Source of the DNA: Enterobacteriaceae bacterium B14
Lineage (GTDB): Bacteria; Pseudomonadota; Gammaproteobacteria; Enterobacterales; Enterobacteriaceae
NCBI GenBank assembly: GCA_000307305.1
Contig: DF158887.1
Span: 98,569 to 162,568 of the forward strand
Direction: 5' to 3'
DNA length: 64,000 nt
Shown: one piece after another, positions 30,150-38,791 of the stretch
How the letters are laid out: every line of letters starts with the position of its first letter
Position numbering within the stretch: the first letter of the stretch is position 1
The notes under the pieces: generated by a model
Told to the model about the DNA's origin: nothing
The model's database searches: none
What the model saw: the letters and a program-made list of their open reading frames with translations, nothing else
Position numbers and translations under genes: made by a program

Positions 30150-31178
30150 TTATTTAAGGTTAGTGCTGAAAAACGAGGCAAGCTTAGAAAAAGGGATAAG
30201 TTCGGTACGATCATAGAGGTCCACGTGCCCCGCATCGGGAACAACGTAAAGCTCTTTCGGCCGCCCAGCTCGCTTGTAAGCCTCTTCGCTAAACTCTTTC
30301 GAGTGAGCACGATCACCCGTAATAAACAACAGTGGTCGTGGGGAAATCGTCTCAATATCATTAAAGGGATAGAAATTCATAAACTTCACATTACTGGTCA
30401 ACGTAGGATGCGTTGTTAGCTGCGAAGTCGTATTTTTGGGTGTGAATTCACCACGCGGGGTACGGTAAAAATCATAGAACTCTTTCTCTATCGGAGAAGA
30501 GTGTTCATCTATCTTATGTACCGTGCCACCCGTATACTTTATTTCACCACCAGCAAATTCGGTGTAACGCTGGTTAGCCGCATCAGCAATGACCTGTTTA
30601 CGTTGTTCAAGCGTTAAAGAGTGGTTCAACGCATCACGATTAGCAGCCCCCATGTCATACATACTCACAGTAGCTATCGCTTTCATACGAGGATCAATTT
30701 TCGCTGCGCTGATAGCAAAGCTCCCACTACCACAAATACCAAGTACACCAATACGGCTAGGGTCAACATAAGGACGAGTGCCGAGATAATCCACCGCTGC
30801 ACTGAAGTCTTCTGCATAAATATCGGGAGAAACCGCGTTACGGGGTTGCCCTTCGCTTTCCCCCCAGAAGGAGAGATCAATGGCAAGAGTCACAAAACCC
30901 TGTTCTGCCAGCTTCTGAGCATAAAGATTCGAACTTTGCTCTTTTACGGCCCCCATAGGATGACCAACAATAATCGCTGGGTTTTTAGCCTGTTTATTCA
31001 TGTCATTAGGTATAAACAGATTGCCCGTGACGGTCATTTGATACTGATTTTTAAACGTGACCTTTTGTTGGGTAACCCTATCGCTTTTGTAAAAGTTATC
31101 TGCTCCGTGAGACATATCAGCCCCGATTACAGCAAACGAGCTGATTAACAGCCCTAACAGCGTGGTAAATTTTCTCAT
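30150..31178 (-). CDS. Secreted alpha/beta hydrolase of the dienelactone-hydrolase/YcjY type
   Basis: The 342-residue protein has an N-terminal Sec signal (MRKFTTLLGLLISSFAVIGA, probably cleaved before ADMS or later), so it is likely periplasmic. The alpha/beta fold shows PAIIVGHPMGAVKEQSS, an oxyanion-like region, and the nucleophile elbow ISVLGICGSGS-like stretch (VLGICGSGSFAISAA). The acid and base are probably the Asp of FITGDRAHS and the His of VPDAGHVDLYD. The elbow GICGSG leaves open whether Cys or Ser is the nucleophile. It begins ten bases after an MFS exporter gene and shares its operon; a LysR regulator is divergent. The substrate is unknown. Confidence 0.85.
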   Translation of the reverse strand: MRKFTTLLGLLISSFAVIGADMSHGADNFYKSDRVTQQKVTFKNQYQMTVTGNLFIPNDMNKQAKNPAIIVGHPMGAVKEQSSNLYAQKLAEQGFVTLAIDLSFWGESEGQPRNAVSPDIYAEDFSAAVDYLGTRPYVDPSRIGVLGICGSGSFAISAAKIDPRMKAIATVSMYDMGAANRDALNHSLTLEQRKQVIADAANQRYTEFAGGEIKYTGGTVHKIDEHSSPIEKEFYDFYRTPRGEFTPKNTTSQLTTHPTLTSNVKFMNFYPFNDIETISPRPLLFITGDRAHSKEFSEEAYKRAGRPKELYVVPDAGHVDLYDRTELIPFSKLASFFSTNLK

Positions 31179-31188
31179 TCATAAGTCC

Positions 31189-32385
31189 TTAATGGGTTTT
31201 GTAACTATCTTTACGTGATGTGAATAAAGCCAACGCTGCGGCTGCAGCCAATAAAATGCCACTGATGGTAAACGTACTTTGATAGCCGCTGTGATCAAAT
31301 GCGAATCCGCCGATGGTAGAACCCAATGCAATGGAGAGCTGCACAACGGCAACCATCAAACCACCGCCTGCTTCCGCATCGTTCGGTAATGTCTTAGCAA
31401 CCCAAATCCACCAGCCTGTAGGGGCTGCAGTAGCAATAAGCCCCCATAAACCAAGCAGTGGTGCAACAATCCCTATGTGATGGCCAAACATGATCAGCGC
31501 TCCGGCAATCAAAGCCATCAATAGAGGGATCGTGATTAGCGTGGGATAAAAACCGGATTTCAAGAACGCACCAATCACTAACGTGCCAACCAAGCCCGCG
31601 ATGCCGATGGTGAGTAAAATCAGAGACAGTTGGGTAATATCAACCTGCGTTACCGCTTCGAGAAACGGACGCAAGTAGGTAAACAGAGAGAACTGGCCCA
31701 TAAAAAGCATCCCACAAGCCGCTAGACCCACAACAACAAGAGGATTCGTCAAGAGGTGAAAAACGGTGCCCGTTTGTTTATCTCGTTTATCCACTGTCAG
31801 AGCGGGTAAACTGAACCACTGCCAGACAAACGCAATCACCGCAACAGGAACGAGGCAAAAAAATGCGCCTCGCCAACCGATGATAGATCCCAAATAACTG
31901 CCAAGCGGTGCTGCAATAACGGTAGCCAACGCATTACCGCCGTTAAAAATAGCCAATGCACGAGAGACAAAATGCGGTGGCACAAGGCGAATAGCCGTCG
32001 CAGCAGACAACGACCAAAATCCACCAATAGCAATACCGACTAAGGCTCGCCCTGCCATATAGATCACATAGCTAGATGCCAGTGCAATGATGGCAGAGGA
32101 AATCGCCATTAACGCCGTCATACCCAATAGCAAAACCTTACGGTTGATCGCTCCGGCAAGGGTTGAGATGGACAGGCTCGCCAATACCGCAAATGCGCCA
32201 GAAATAGCGATGCCTTGCCCAACAAGCCCTTCGCTTACGCCCAGCTCTTCCGATATCGGCGTAAGCAAACTGACCGGCATGAACTCCGAAGCAATGAGCG
32301 TAAACACACACAGCGTCATCGCGAAAACAGCGCTCCAATACGCGCGATCGTTGTGATGTGATGCCTCGCTCGACAATATGGACAT
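31189..32385 (-). CDS. MFS transporter, DHA1 family (NepI/YdhP-like exporter)
   Basis: This protein of about 398 residues has twelve predicted membrane helices. It starts MSILSSEASHHNDRAYWSAV, with GGAGA nine bases before the ATG at 32383-32385; a 38-residue upstream extension is rejected. FTLIASEFMPVSLLTPI, GRALVGIAIGGFWSLSA and APLGSYLGSIIGWRGAFF are typical of the DHA1 drug and nucleoside exporters such as E. coli NepI. It is first in a two-gene operon with a periplasmic hydrolase and divergent from a LysR gene. That is the usual layout of an inducible efflux cassette. The substrate is unknown. Confidence 0.87.
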   Translation of the reverse strand: MSILSSEASHHNDRAYWSAVFAMTLCVFTLIASEFMPVSLLTPISEELGVSEGLVGQGIAISGAFAVLASLSISTLAGAINRKVLLLGMTALMAISSAIIALASSYVIYMAGRALVGIAIGGFWSLSAATAIRLVPPHFVSRALAIFNGGNALATVIAAPLGSYLGSIIGWRGAFFCLVPVAVIAFVWQWFSLPALTVDKRDKQTGTVFHLLTNPLVVVGLAACGMLFMGQFSLFTYLRPFLEAVTQVDITQLSLILLTIGIAGLVGTLVIGAFLKSGFYPTLITIPLLMALIAGALIMFGHHIGIVAPLLGLWGLIATAAPTGWWIWVAKTLPNDAEAGGGLMVAVVQLSIALGSTIGGFAFDHSGYQSTFTISGILLAAAAALALFTSRKDSYKTH

Positions 32386-32621
32386 AAATCGCAATCTCCG
32401 AATAAACCCTCGATGGTTTTCAGGCAAGCCGAGGGCGGGCGCTATTCTTGGGAATAACGCAAAAAATGAATAAAAGAAGAATTCACAGGGCAACAACACG
32501 TTATTTGCTATTGCGTGATGATGTATTGTTGGAAATTTTACACGCTAAGCGTATTGTTACTAGCTAATGAATACTTAATGGGCTTATAAGCATTACTTAT
32601 TAATCAAGAAGGGTATGCCTT

Positions 32622-33509
32622 ATGAAACGCAACCTTAACGACCTTCTCTATTTTGTCACCGTTGCTCGTGAAGGGAGTTTTACCCGCGCCGCAGCACAGT
32701 TAGGCGTCACTCAACCTGCACTCAGTCAGGCGATCTCTGCACTGGAAGCGCGTATGCAAATTCGCTTATTAACACGTACCACTCGCAGCGTATCGCCGAC
32801 TATTGCAGGAGAGCGGCTATTACACACGATCGGCAGCCACATTGATGAGATTGAAGCCGAGCTCGACATGTTAACCGAGCTACGTGATAAACCGGCGGGT
32901 ACGGTGCGCATCACTTGCGGGCCAAATGTCTTGCATACAACGCTACTGCCAAAGCTCACTCCACTTTTGCATGAGTACCCAGACATTCATATCGAGTTCG
33001 ATGCTAATCATGGTTTTCGTGACATTGTGGCAGACCGTTTTGATGCCGGTGTACGCCTAGGAGACACTATTGATAAAGATATGATTGCCATCCCCATCGG
33101 TCCTAAGTTACGCATGGCTGCCGTCGCATCACCAGACTATTTCACCCGTTATCCTATCCCCAAAACACCGCACGAGCTGACGGAGCATGTGTGTGTAAAT
33201 CAGCGAATGGTCAAATCTGGCGGGTTATATATTTGGGATTTTGACCAAGATGATGGCGATTTGAATGTGCGTGTCAGCGGGCAAGTTACGTTCAATACCT
33301 CAGAGCATATTGTCGATGCCACGCTTGCAGGGCTAGGGATTGCATTTTTGCCAGAAGAGGAGTTTGGCACACACATTGAAGAGGGTCGTTTGGTTCGCGT
33401 GCTGGAACCATGGTGCCGACCATTTCCTGGTTATTATCTCTACTATCCCAGCCGTAAACAGCCCTCTCCGGCCTTTTCGTTGGTGGTGGAGGCGCTGCGG
33501 GTGAAATAG
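32622..33509 (+). CDS. LysR-family transcriptional regulator
   Basis: The 295-residue protein has an N-terminal winged helix-turn-helix (FVTVAREGSFTRAAAQLGVTQPALSQAI, quoted in parts; residues about 11-40). An effector domain follows, starting near residue 90 (AGTVRITCGPNVLHTTLL). It is divergent from the MFS-hydrolase operon, which it probably controls. The shared 236-base gap has the perfect palindrome GCTTATAAGC at 32582-32591 and a T-N11-A-rich stretch that could be its site. The inducer is unknown. Confidence 0.93.
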   Translation: MKRNLNDLLYFVTVAREGSFTRAAAQLGVTQPALSQAISALEARMQIRLLTRTTRSVSPTIAGERLLHTIGSHIDEIEAELDMLTELRDKPAGTVRITCGPNVLHTTLLPKLTPLLHEYPDIHIEFDANHGFRDIVADRFDAGVRLGDTIDKDMIAIPIGPKLRMAAVASPDYFTRYPIPKTPHELTEHVCVNQRMVKSGGLYIWDFDQDDGDLNVRVSGQVTFNTSEHIVDATLAGLGIAFLPEEEFGTHIEEGRLVRVLEPWCRPFPGYYLYYPSRKQPSPAFSLVVEALRVK

Positions 33510-33674
33510 TTTGAAAGGGTGTGATTAGTTGACGTTGAACCGACAACGTTCATATCACCGATATACGACGATTAAATCATGAACAATAGCGTATGCTATA
33601 AATGTTTCCCTAAACGCCCTAAAGAAGCCAAATATCATCATTACGCAAAACATTGGAGACAATATCTACTGAAT

Positions 33675-34667
33675 TTATAAAGTGTCACCATAGTAGATTT
33701 GATAACCCAAATTGATCGTTCCAGCGGTTCCATTGCCCGTAAGATGAGCAATCATAAATTCAGTTGCTGTTTTACCAATGTCATAACGCGGAGTTACGAC
33801 ACTGGCAATTTTTTGCAGGCTAGCTCGACCAATTTCCAATCCATGAAAACCCGCGATAGCGATTTGCCCCGGAACATCTTTTCCCTGAGCTAGGCATTCG
33901 AGCAATACCCCTACGGCCAAGTCATCGTTAGTACAGAAAACCGCATCAATGTCCGGCCGATACTTCTGCATTTCCAGAAACATTTTGCGCCCGAGTGCCA
34001 CGGAAGAGATAGCATGTGGTGCCATGTGATAGGCCTTGAGGCCATGAACCGCCAAAGCCTGTTCTGTCCCCCGAAAACGGCTTAAATCTCGGGGGTCATC
34101 CATCGAGCCAAAAAAAGCCAGCGCCCGTTTTCCACTATCCAGAAAAGCATTGGTCATATCCCAGGCCGCTTTTTCATTATCAAACCCAACCTGCATATCC
34201 AGCGGTTTTCCGCCAATATCCATCAGTTCAGCCACAGGGATGCCGCTTGCCCGAACATACTGAATCATTCGTTCGCTGTGCTGGCTACCAGTAAGAATCA
34301 AACCATCAATATTGTAGGAGAGTAAATTCAGCACCTCACGCTCTTCACGCTGGATATCGTACTCATAATTTGCAATCAGAGTTTGATATTGGTGCGCGGA
34401 GGTAACGGATTCAATGCCCGCCAATACATCGGAAAAAATTTGATTACGAAATGAGGGAATAAGCACGCCGATTGTTTTACTTTGGGCATTAAGAAGAATT
34501 TCCGGAGCACGGTTAGGGATGTAACTATTCTCTTCCATAACTTTTGCAATCAACTCACGGCTGCGCTGAGAAACTTGGCTGGGATCGCGTAAATAACGGC
34601 TTACCGTCATTTTATTAAGCTCCGCCAGGTTGGCGATATCCTGTAATGTCATCCGGTGGTTTTTCAT
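33675..34667 (-). CDS. idnR: LacI-family regulator IdnR
   Basis: The 330-residue product begins MKNHRMTLQDIANLAELNK (ATG at 34665-34667). The helix-turn-helix LQDIANLAELNKMTVSRYL and hinge YIPNRAPEILLNAQS are present, then a periplasmic-binding-protein-like sensor. The whole reads like E. coli IdnR, including the LGYQIYYGDTL C-terminus, and less like GntR. IdnR senses 5-ketogluconate/idonate and controls idn genes. It is last in the idnO-MFS-idnR unit, 77 bases after the transporter. A 16-residue upstream extension is rejected. Confidence 0.88.
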   Translation of the reverse strand: MKNHRMTLQDIANLAELNKMTVSRYLRDPSQVSQRSRELIAKVMEENSYIPNRAPEILLNAQSKTIGVLIPSFRNQIFSDVLAGIESVTSAHQYQTLIANYEYDIQREEREVLNLLSYNIDGLILTGSQHSERMIQYVRASGIPVAELMDIGGKPLDMQVGFDNEKAAWDMTNAFLDSGKRALAFFGSMDDPRDLSRFRGTEQALAVHGLKAYHMAPHAISSVALGRKMFLEMQKYRPDIDAVFCTNDDLAVGVLLECLAQGKDVPGQIAIAGFHGLEIGRASLQKIASVVTPRYDIGKTATEFMIAHLTGNGTAGTINLGYQIYYGDTL

Positions 34668-34744
34668 TGGGCTCTCTGCGGCTAATGGCCTTATTCTCAA
34701 CAAGAACCTTACCATAATACCGCAGGTTTAGGTGAGCCCTCCGT

Positions 34745-36019
34745 TTACGCCGTTACTGCGGATTCTGCAGGCTCATTGGCTGCGCGGACGTTATACATCA
34801 ACACAACGGAAGCCAGCAGTGAAATAGCCATAAAGGTATAGGATACGCCCGGCCCACCAGTTATACCATTCAGGTAACCGACCAGCCACGCGCCAAGAAA
34901 AGCCCCTAGAGCGCCGAAGCTGTTGATTAACCCCATCGAGACACCGGAAACATTCCGCGGCAGCAGCTCCGCAATCAACGCAAAGAAAGGACCGTAAGGC
35001 GCATACATGCATGCAGCAGCAATCACCAACAGCAGGTACGAGAACCAGAAGGAGTGATCTCCAAGTAGAAAAGAACCGACAAAGGCAATCGCGGCAATCA
35101 GCAACAGCGGCCAAATAAACAGTTTTCGATTCTGGTATTTATCAGACAGCCAAGAGACCGTTAGCATGAGGCAAATTGCCGCTAAGTAGGGAACCGCTGC
35201 CAACCAACCGACGGAAACAATATCCAGTTTTGCGGAATTTTTCAGGATTGATGGCATCCACATCATGAAACCGTAAACGCCAATACTCCAGAGCGCATGT
35301 ACTGCGCAAAGCATGATGACGTTACGTGAACGCAATGCTTCACCGTAATTACGTACTGGCTTGATAGCCGCCTGTTCTAAATCCATCGCCTGCTGTAATG
35401 CCTGTTTTTCCTGCTCGCTCAGCCAGGAGACTTCTGAAGGTTTATCACGAACCAGAATCCACCAGCATACTGCCCATAACACAGCCGGAATACCCTCAAT
35501 AATAAACATCTCACGCCAGCCCCAAGCCTGAATCAGATAGCCTGAGACAATCGACATCCACAACACGGTGACCGGATTGCCGAGAATGAGGAACGTATTG
35601 GCACGCGAACGTTCGTTTTTAGTAAACCAGTTACTGATATAAATCAGCATCGCTGGCATGACAGCGGCTTCAACGACACCGAGGGTAAAACGAATAGCCA
35701 TCAGCATCGGAATATTATTCACAAATCCGGTGGCTGCCGCACAGAGGCCCCATAAAATCAGGCTGAAAAAAATCATTTTCCTCACGCTGCGTTTTACCGC
35801 ATATATCGCGCCAGGAACTTGGAAAAAGAAATAACCTAGAAAAAATAAAGCGCCAATAAGTGAGGAAGTCCCTTTGGTAATACCTAAATCATTTTCGATA
35901 CCCGCAGCGGCGGCAAAACCATAATTTGCCCTATCCAGATACGCGAGACTATAAGTAATAAAGATTATAGGCATTAAATACCACCAGCGACGTGCTGGTA
36001 ACTTCGTGAGTCGTTGCAT
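34745..36019 (-). CDS. MFS transporter, anion:cation symporter family (sugar-acid type)
   Basis: This 424-residue membrane protein has about twelve helices. Features are an N-terminal RRWWYLMPIIFITYSLAYLDR, the family motif YFFFQVPGAIYAVKRSVRKM, and a central charged loop (about 195-225). The pattern fits the ACS/phthalate permease family that contains ExuT, GudP and DgoT and imports hexuronates, aldarates and ketogluconates. It sits between idnO and idnR, where E. coli has the unrelated GntP-family IdnT. A 5-ketogluconate, idonate or similar substrate is inferred. RBS is AGGAG-like (CTGGAG) upstream. Confidence 0.88.
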   Translation of the reverse strand: MQRLTKLPARRWWYLMPIIFITYSLAYLDRANYGFAAAAGIENDLGITKGTSSLIGALFFLGYFFFQVPGAIYAVKRSVRKMIFFSLILWGLCAAATGFVNNIPMLMAIRFTLGVVEAAVMPAMLIYISNWFTKNERSRANTFLILGNPVTVLWMSIVSGYLIQAWGWREMFIIEGIPAVLWAVCWWILVRDKPSEVSWLSEQEKQALQQAMDLEQAAIKPVRNYGEALRSRNVIMLCAVHALWSIGVYGFMMWMPSILKNSAKLDIVSVGWLAAVPYLAAICLMLTVSWLSDKYQNRKLFIWPLLLIAAIAFVGSFLLGDHSFWFSYLLLVIAAACMYAPYGPFFALIAELLPRNVSGVSMGLINSFGALGAFLGAWLVGYLNGITGGPGVSYTFMAISLLASVVLMYNVRAANEPAESAVTA

Positions 36020-36121
36020 AAATAAACTCCAGATAATGGAATAAATCGCTCAGATTTATATTGCGACCTCCATTTTGGGATAATCCCCCCTATATATGCA
36101 GGACGTAATACGGCTTATGAC

Positions 36122-36886
36122 TTACACGGCGGCCAGCATCCCACCATCAACAAATAACAAGTGACCATTAACAAAGTTCGATGCTGGTGAGGCCAAATAG
36201 ACGGCGGCACCAATCAACTCCTCTGGTTGTCCCCAACGTGCAGCGGGAGTGCGTTGATATAGCCACGCGGAAAACTCTTCATCATTGACCAGCGAATGGG
36301 TCATCTCGGTGTCAAAATATCCAGGAGCAATACCGTTAACCTGAATGTTATATTCCGCTAGTTCTACACACATCCCACGGGTCAGCATTTTGACCGCACC
36401 CTTCGAGGCAGCATAAGGAGTAATGGTTTTCCGCCCTAATTCGCTTTGCATTGAGCAAATATTGATTATTTTTCCGCTGCGGCGGGCCATCATGTACTTC
36501 GCCACCTGCTGGGAAACGAGAAAAACGCCCTTCTGGTTTACTTCTATTACCTGATCCCACTCCTCCTCTGGAAATTCGGTGAATGGATGGCGACGCTGGA
36601 TCCCTGCATTGTTAATTAAAATATCAATAGCCCCCAGTCTTTCCTCAATACCGGCAATGGCCTTTTTGACTTCACTGGCTTGGGTCACATCAAATGCGCA
36701 TCCTGATGCACGATAACCTTTCTCAACCAGCACCTGCGCCACAGCATCTGCACGCTGTTGCTTACGGTCGTTAATCACCACTTCCGCGCCATATTCCGCC
36801 AGACCATTAGCCAGTAAATTACCGATGCCTTGCGCGGAGCCAGTGATTAGTGCCCGCTTTCCTGACAAATCGAATAAATTTCTCAT
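36122..36886 (-). CDS. idnO: Gluconate 5-dehydrogenase (5-keto-D-gluconate reductase), SDR family
   Basis: IdnO reduces 5-keto-D-gluconate to D-gluconate with NAD(P)H in the L-idonate pathway. Its 254 residues equal E. coli IdnO. The cofactor motif ITGSAQGIGNLLANGLAEYG lies at 14-33, INNAGIQRRHPFTEFPEEEW near 90, and the catalytic Ser-Tyr-Lys in ICSMQSELGRKTITPYAASKG near 145-165. The C-terminus NFVNGHLLFVDGGMLAAV is also very close to E. coli. It leads the idnO-MFS-idnR operon behind a double palindromic operator. idnD (idonate dehydrogenase) and idnK are not in the window. Confidence 0.93.
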   Translation of the reverse strand: MRNLFDLSGKRALITGSAQGIGNLLANGLAEYGAEVVINDRKQQRADAVAQVLVEKGYRASGCAFDVTQASEVKKAIAGIEERLGAIDILINNAGIQRRHPFTEFPEEEWDQVIEVNQKGVFLVSQQVAKYMMARRSGKIINICSMQSELGRKTITPYAASKGAVKMLTRGMCVELAEYNIQVNGIAPGYFDTEMTHSLVNDEEFSAWLYQRTPAARWGQPEELIGAAVYLASPASNFVNGHLLFVDGGMLAAV

Positions 36887-36902
36887 ACAACCTCTTTTTA
36901 AA

Positions 36903-36938
36903 TAACTGTTACGCGTAACTGTATACGCATAACAGTTA
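36903..36938 (-). promoter_or_regulatory. Double palindromic LacI-family (IdnR/GntR-type) operator upstream of idnO
   Basis: TAACTGTTACGCGTA at 36903-36917 is repeated in inverted form at 36924-36938 with one mismatch (TACGCATAACAGTTA). The first copy contains the perfect palindrome GTTACGCGTAAC (36908-36919), and the second copy is centred 14 bases away. A CG-centred TGTTAC...GTAACA pattern is what the E. coli GntR/IdnR regulators bind. It lies 17-52 bases before the idnO start. Confidence 0.7.
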
Positions 36939-37291
36939 GCAAAGGAAGTGAGAAGGAAGGAAAATGATTGTTTTGTGATCAGTGATGGATTTGCGAAGGT
37001 GAAGGATGTATGAGCGGTGGAGTGATTACACAGAGAGTTACATCCCGAACTAGCGAACGCTCTTCCATTCTTTATGTGTGGTATTTAAAGAACATAGGTC
37101 GAAAAAGGGTGTTATCTCGTCAGTTCTACCTTTATTGATTTTGCTAATAAAACACAGAGTACCTCCATTTATGCTCCCATGTGCTACTTGATTCATATTG
37201 AATCCAATTGAGAATAGAGATAAGAAGCAGGCTAGAAGTGGTAGTACACGGGCTTTTAGTTGATTTCGGTAGACTTGGGAAGAGTTTGAAA

Positions 37292-37367
37292 TGGTGCCGA
37301 TAATAGGAGTCGAACCTACGACCTTCGCATTACGAATGCGCTGCTCTACCAACTGAGCTATATCGGC
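37292..37367 (-). tRNA. thrW: tRNA-Thr (anticodon CGU)
   Basis: The reverse strand folds as a 76-base tRNA: acceptor GCCGATA pairing with TATCGGC, discriminator A, encoded CCA. The anticodon loop TTCGTAA sits on the stem GCGCA-type arm (CGCAT/ATGCG), and the T-arm contains GGTTCGACTCC. Anticodon CGT reads ACG. E. coli thrW has the same anticodon and also lies next to proBA. This tRNA is a known integration target in E. coli. The flank 36939-37291 shows no integrase. Confidence 0.97.
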
Positions 37368-37443
37368 TTAGTGCTGCTTACTGCCTGCATCAAGAATGGA
37401 CTCTTAATGGCGAGGTATAACGTGGCGACAAATTATTGAAAAC

Positions 37444-37468
37444 TGAAGCCCTCGTCAAGAGGGCTTCA
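37444..37468 (-). terminator. Terminator of the proB-proA operon
   Basis: GAAGCCCTC (37445-37453) pairs perfectly with GAGGGCTTC (37459-37467) around GTCAA. On the reverse strand the stem is followed by AGTTTTCAATAA. It lies about 65 bases after the proA stop and before thrW, which therefore needs its own promoter. Confidence 0.75.
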
Positions 37469-37530
37469 TATCAAGTGCTGAATTTATCAGCAGATCATTA
37501 GTCACCTACCTACTTCATACATATTGGCAG

Positions 37531-38783
37531 TTAACGTCTGATTAAATCGTCTCCGTAACCAATCCACTTATACGTCGTTAAGGCTTCTAATCCCATCGGG
37601 CCTCTGGCGTGAAGTTTTTGGGTGCTAACAGCAACTTCTGCACCTAAACCAAACTCTCCACCATCAGTAAAACGCGTACTGGCATTCACATACACCGCAG
37701 CTGAATCCACAGAGTGAACAAAGCGCTCCGCATTGGCGATACTGCGTGTCAGGATGGCATCTGAATGCCCAGTGCCATGAGTGCGGATATGGCTAATCGC
37801 GTCATCAAGTCCCTCAACAATCACCACGTTGAGATCAAGAGAAAGCCACTCATCATCCAAGTTACCGATCTCTAAAGGCACAACGGCAGCAGGCAACCCT
37901 TGCAGAAGAGAGAACGCCTCTGGCGTTGCATGTAACGTGACGCCTGCGCCTGCCATTCTTTCAGAGAGCTCTGGCAAAAATAGAGCAGCAATAGCGCGAT
38001 CCACCAGCAACGTCTCCAGCGTATTACAGGTGCTCGGGCGCTGAGTTTTGGCATTCTCGATGATCGTCAGTGCACTAGCGAACTCCATGCCGCGATCGAC
38101 AAAGGTATGGCACACGCCTATGCCCCCCGTAATCACGGGGATCGTTGAGCGCTCGCGACAGAGCTGATGCAGCCCTGCGCCGCCACGAGGGATAATCATA
38201 TCAACATAACGATCAAGCTTGAGCAGTTCGGCGACTAACGCACGGTCTGGGTCATCAATCGATTGCACTGCCGCCGCAGGTAAGCCGCAGAGCTCCAGAG
38301 CTTGCTGAATAACAGTGACCATCGCCTGATTGGTGTGAACGGTCTCTTTACCGCCCCTCAAAATCGTTGCATTGCCGGTTTTAAGGCACAACGTCGCGAC
38401 ATCAATCGTCACATTAGGGCGAGCTTCATAAATGACACCAATCACGCCTAATGGCACCCTGCGTCGCTGTAGGTTCAAACCACTGTCTAATGTGGAACCA
38501 TCGATAATATTGCCTACGGGGTCAGCCAGCTGACAGACACGGCGCACATCATTAGCGATGGCGGCGAGCCGAGCGGGTGTTAACAAAAGTCGGTCTTGAA
38601 TGGCGTCGCTAATGCCCGCGGCTTTAGCGGCAGACATATCCTGCGCATTAGCAGCAAGAATCGCGTCACTCTCACTTTCGAGTTTCTCTGCTATCACTGC
38701 TAATACTTTGTTTTTTTAGCCGAGCTAAGCAGTGCCAGTTGATATGATGCTTGCTTAGCGGCTTTTCCCATCTCTTCTAACAT
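37531..38783 (-). pseudogene. proA: Glutamate-5-semialdehyde dehydrogenase (gamma-glutamyl phosphate reductase), frameshifted near the start
   Basis: ProA makes glutamate semialdehyde for proline synthesis. From the ATG at 38781-38783 (AGGAG six bases upstream) the frame reads MLEEMGKAAKQASYQLALLS then SAKKTKY and a stop at 38700. Inserting one base in the A7 run (38711-38717) restores ...[18 protein letters not shown] and gives exactly 417 codons plus stop, the E. coli length. The rest ([17 protein letters not shown], active-site Cys in [32 protein letters not shown]) is intact and shows no other lesion. Rescue options are a GTG at 38695-38697, with loss of about 29 residues, or slippage on the A-run. 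Sequencing error is also likely. It starts eight bases after proB. Confidence 0.9.
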
Positions 38784-38791
38784 CTGCACTC

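Noticed and set aside
37050..37352. 100-codon open frame running out of the tRNA-Thr gene
   Set aside because: It starts inside the tRNA sense strand, has no ribosome-binding site and shows no integrase or other recognisable motif. tRNA-derived frames of this kind are common artefacts.
33675..37367. Genomic island integrated at tRNA-Thr (thrW)
   Set aside because: thrW is an integration site in E. coli and accessory genes lie beside it, but I found no integrase and no second copy of the tRNA 3' end marking an att site.
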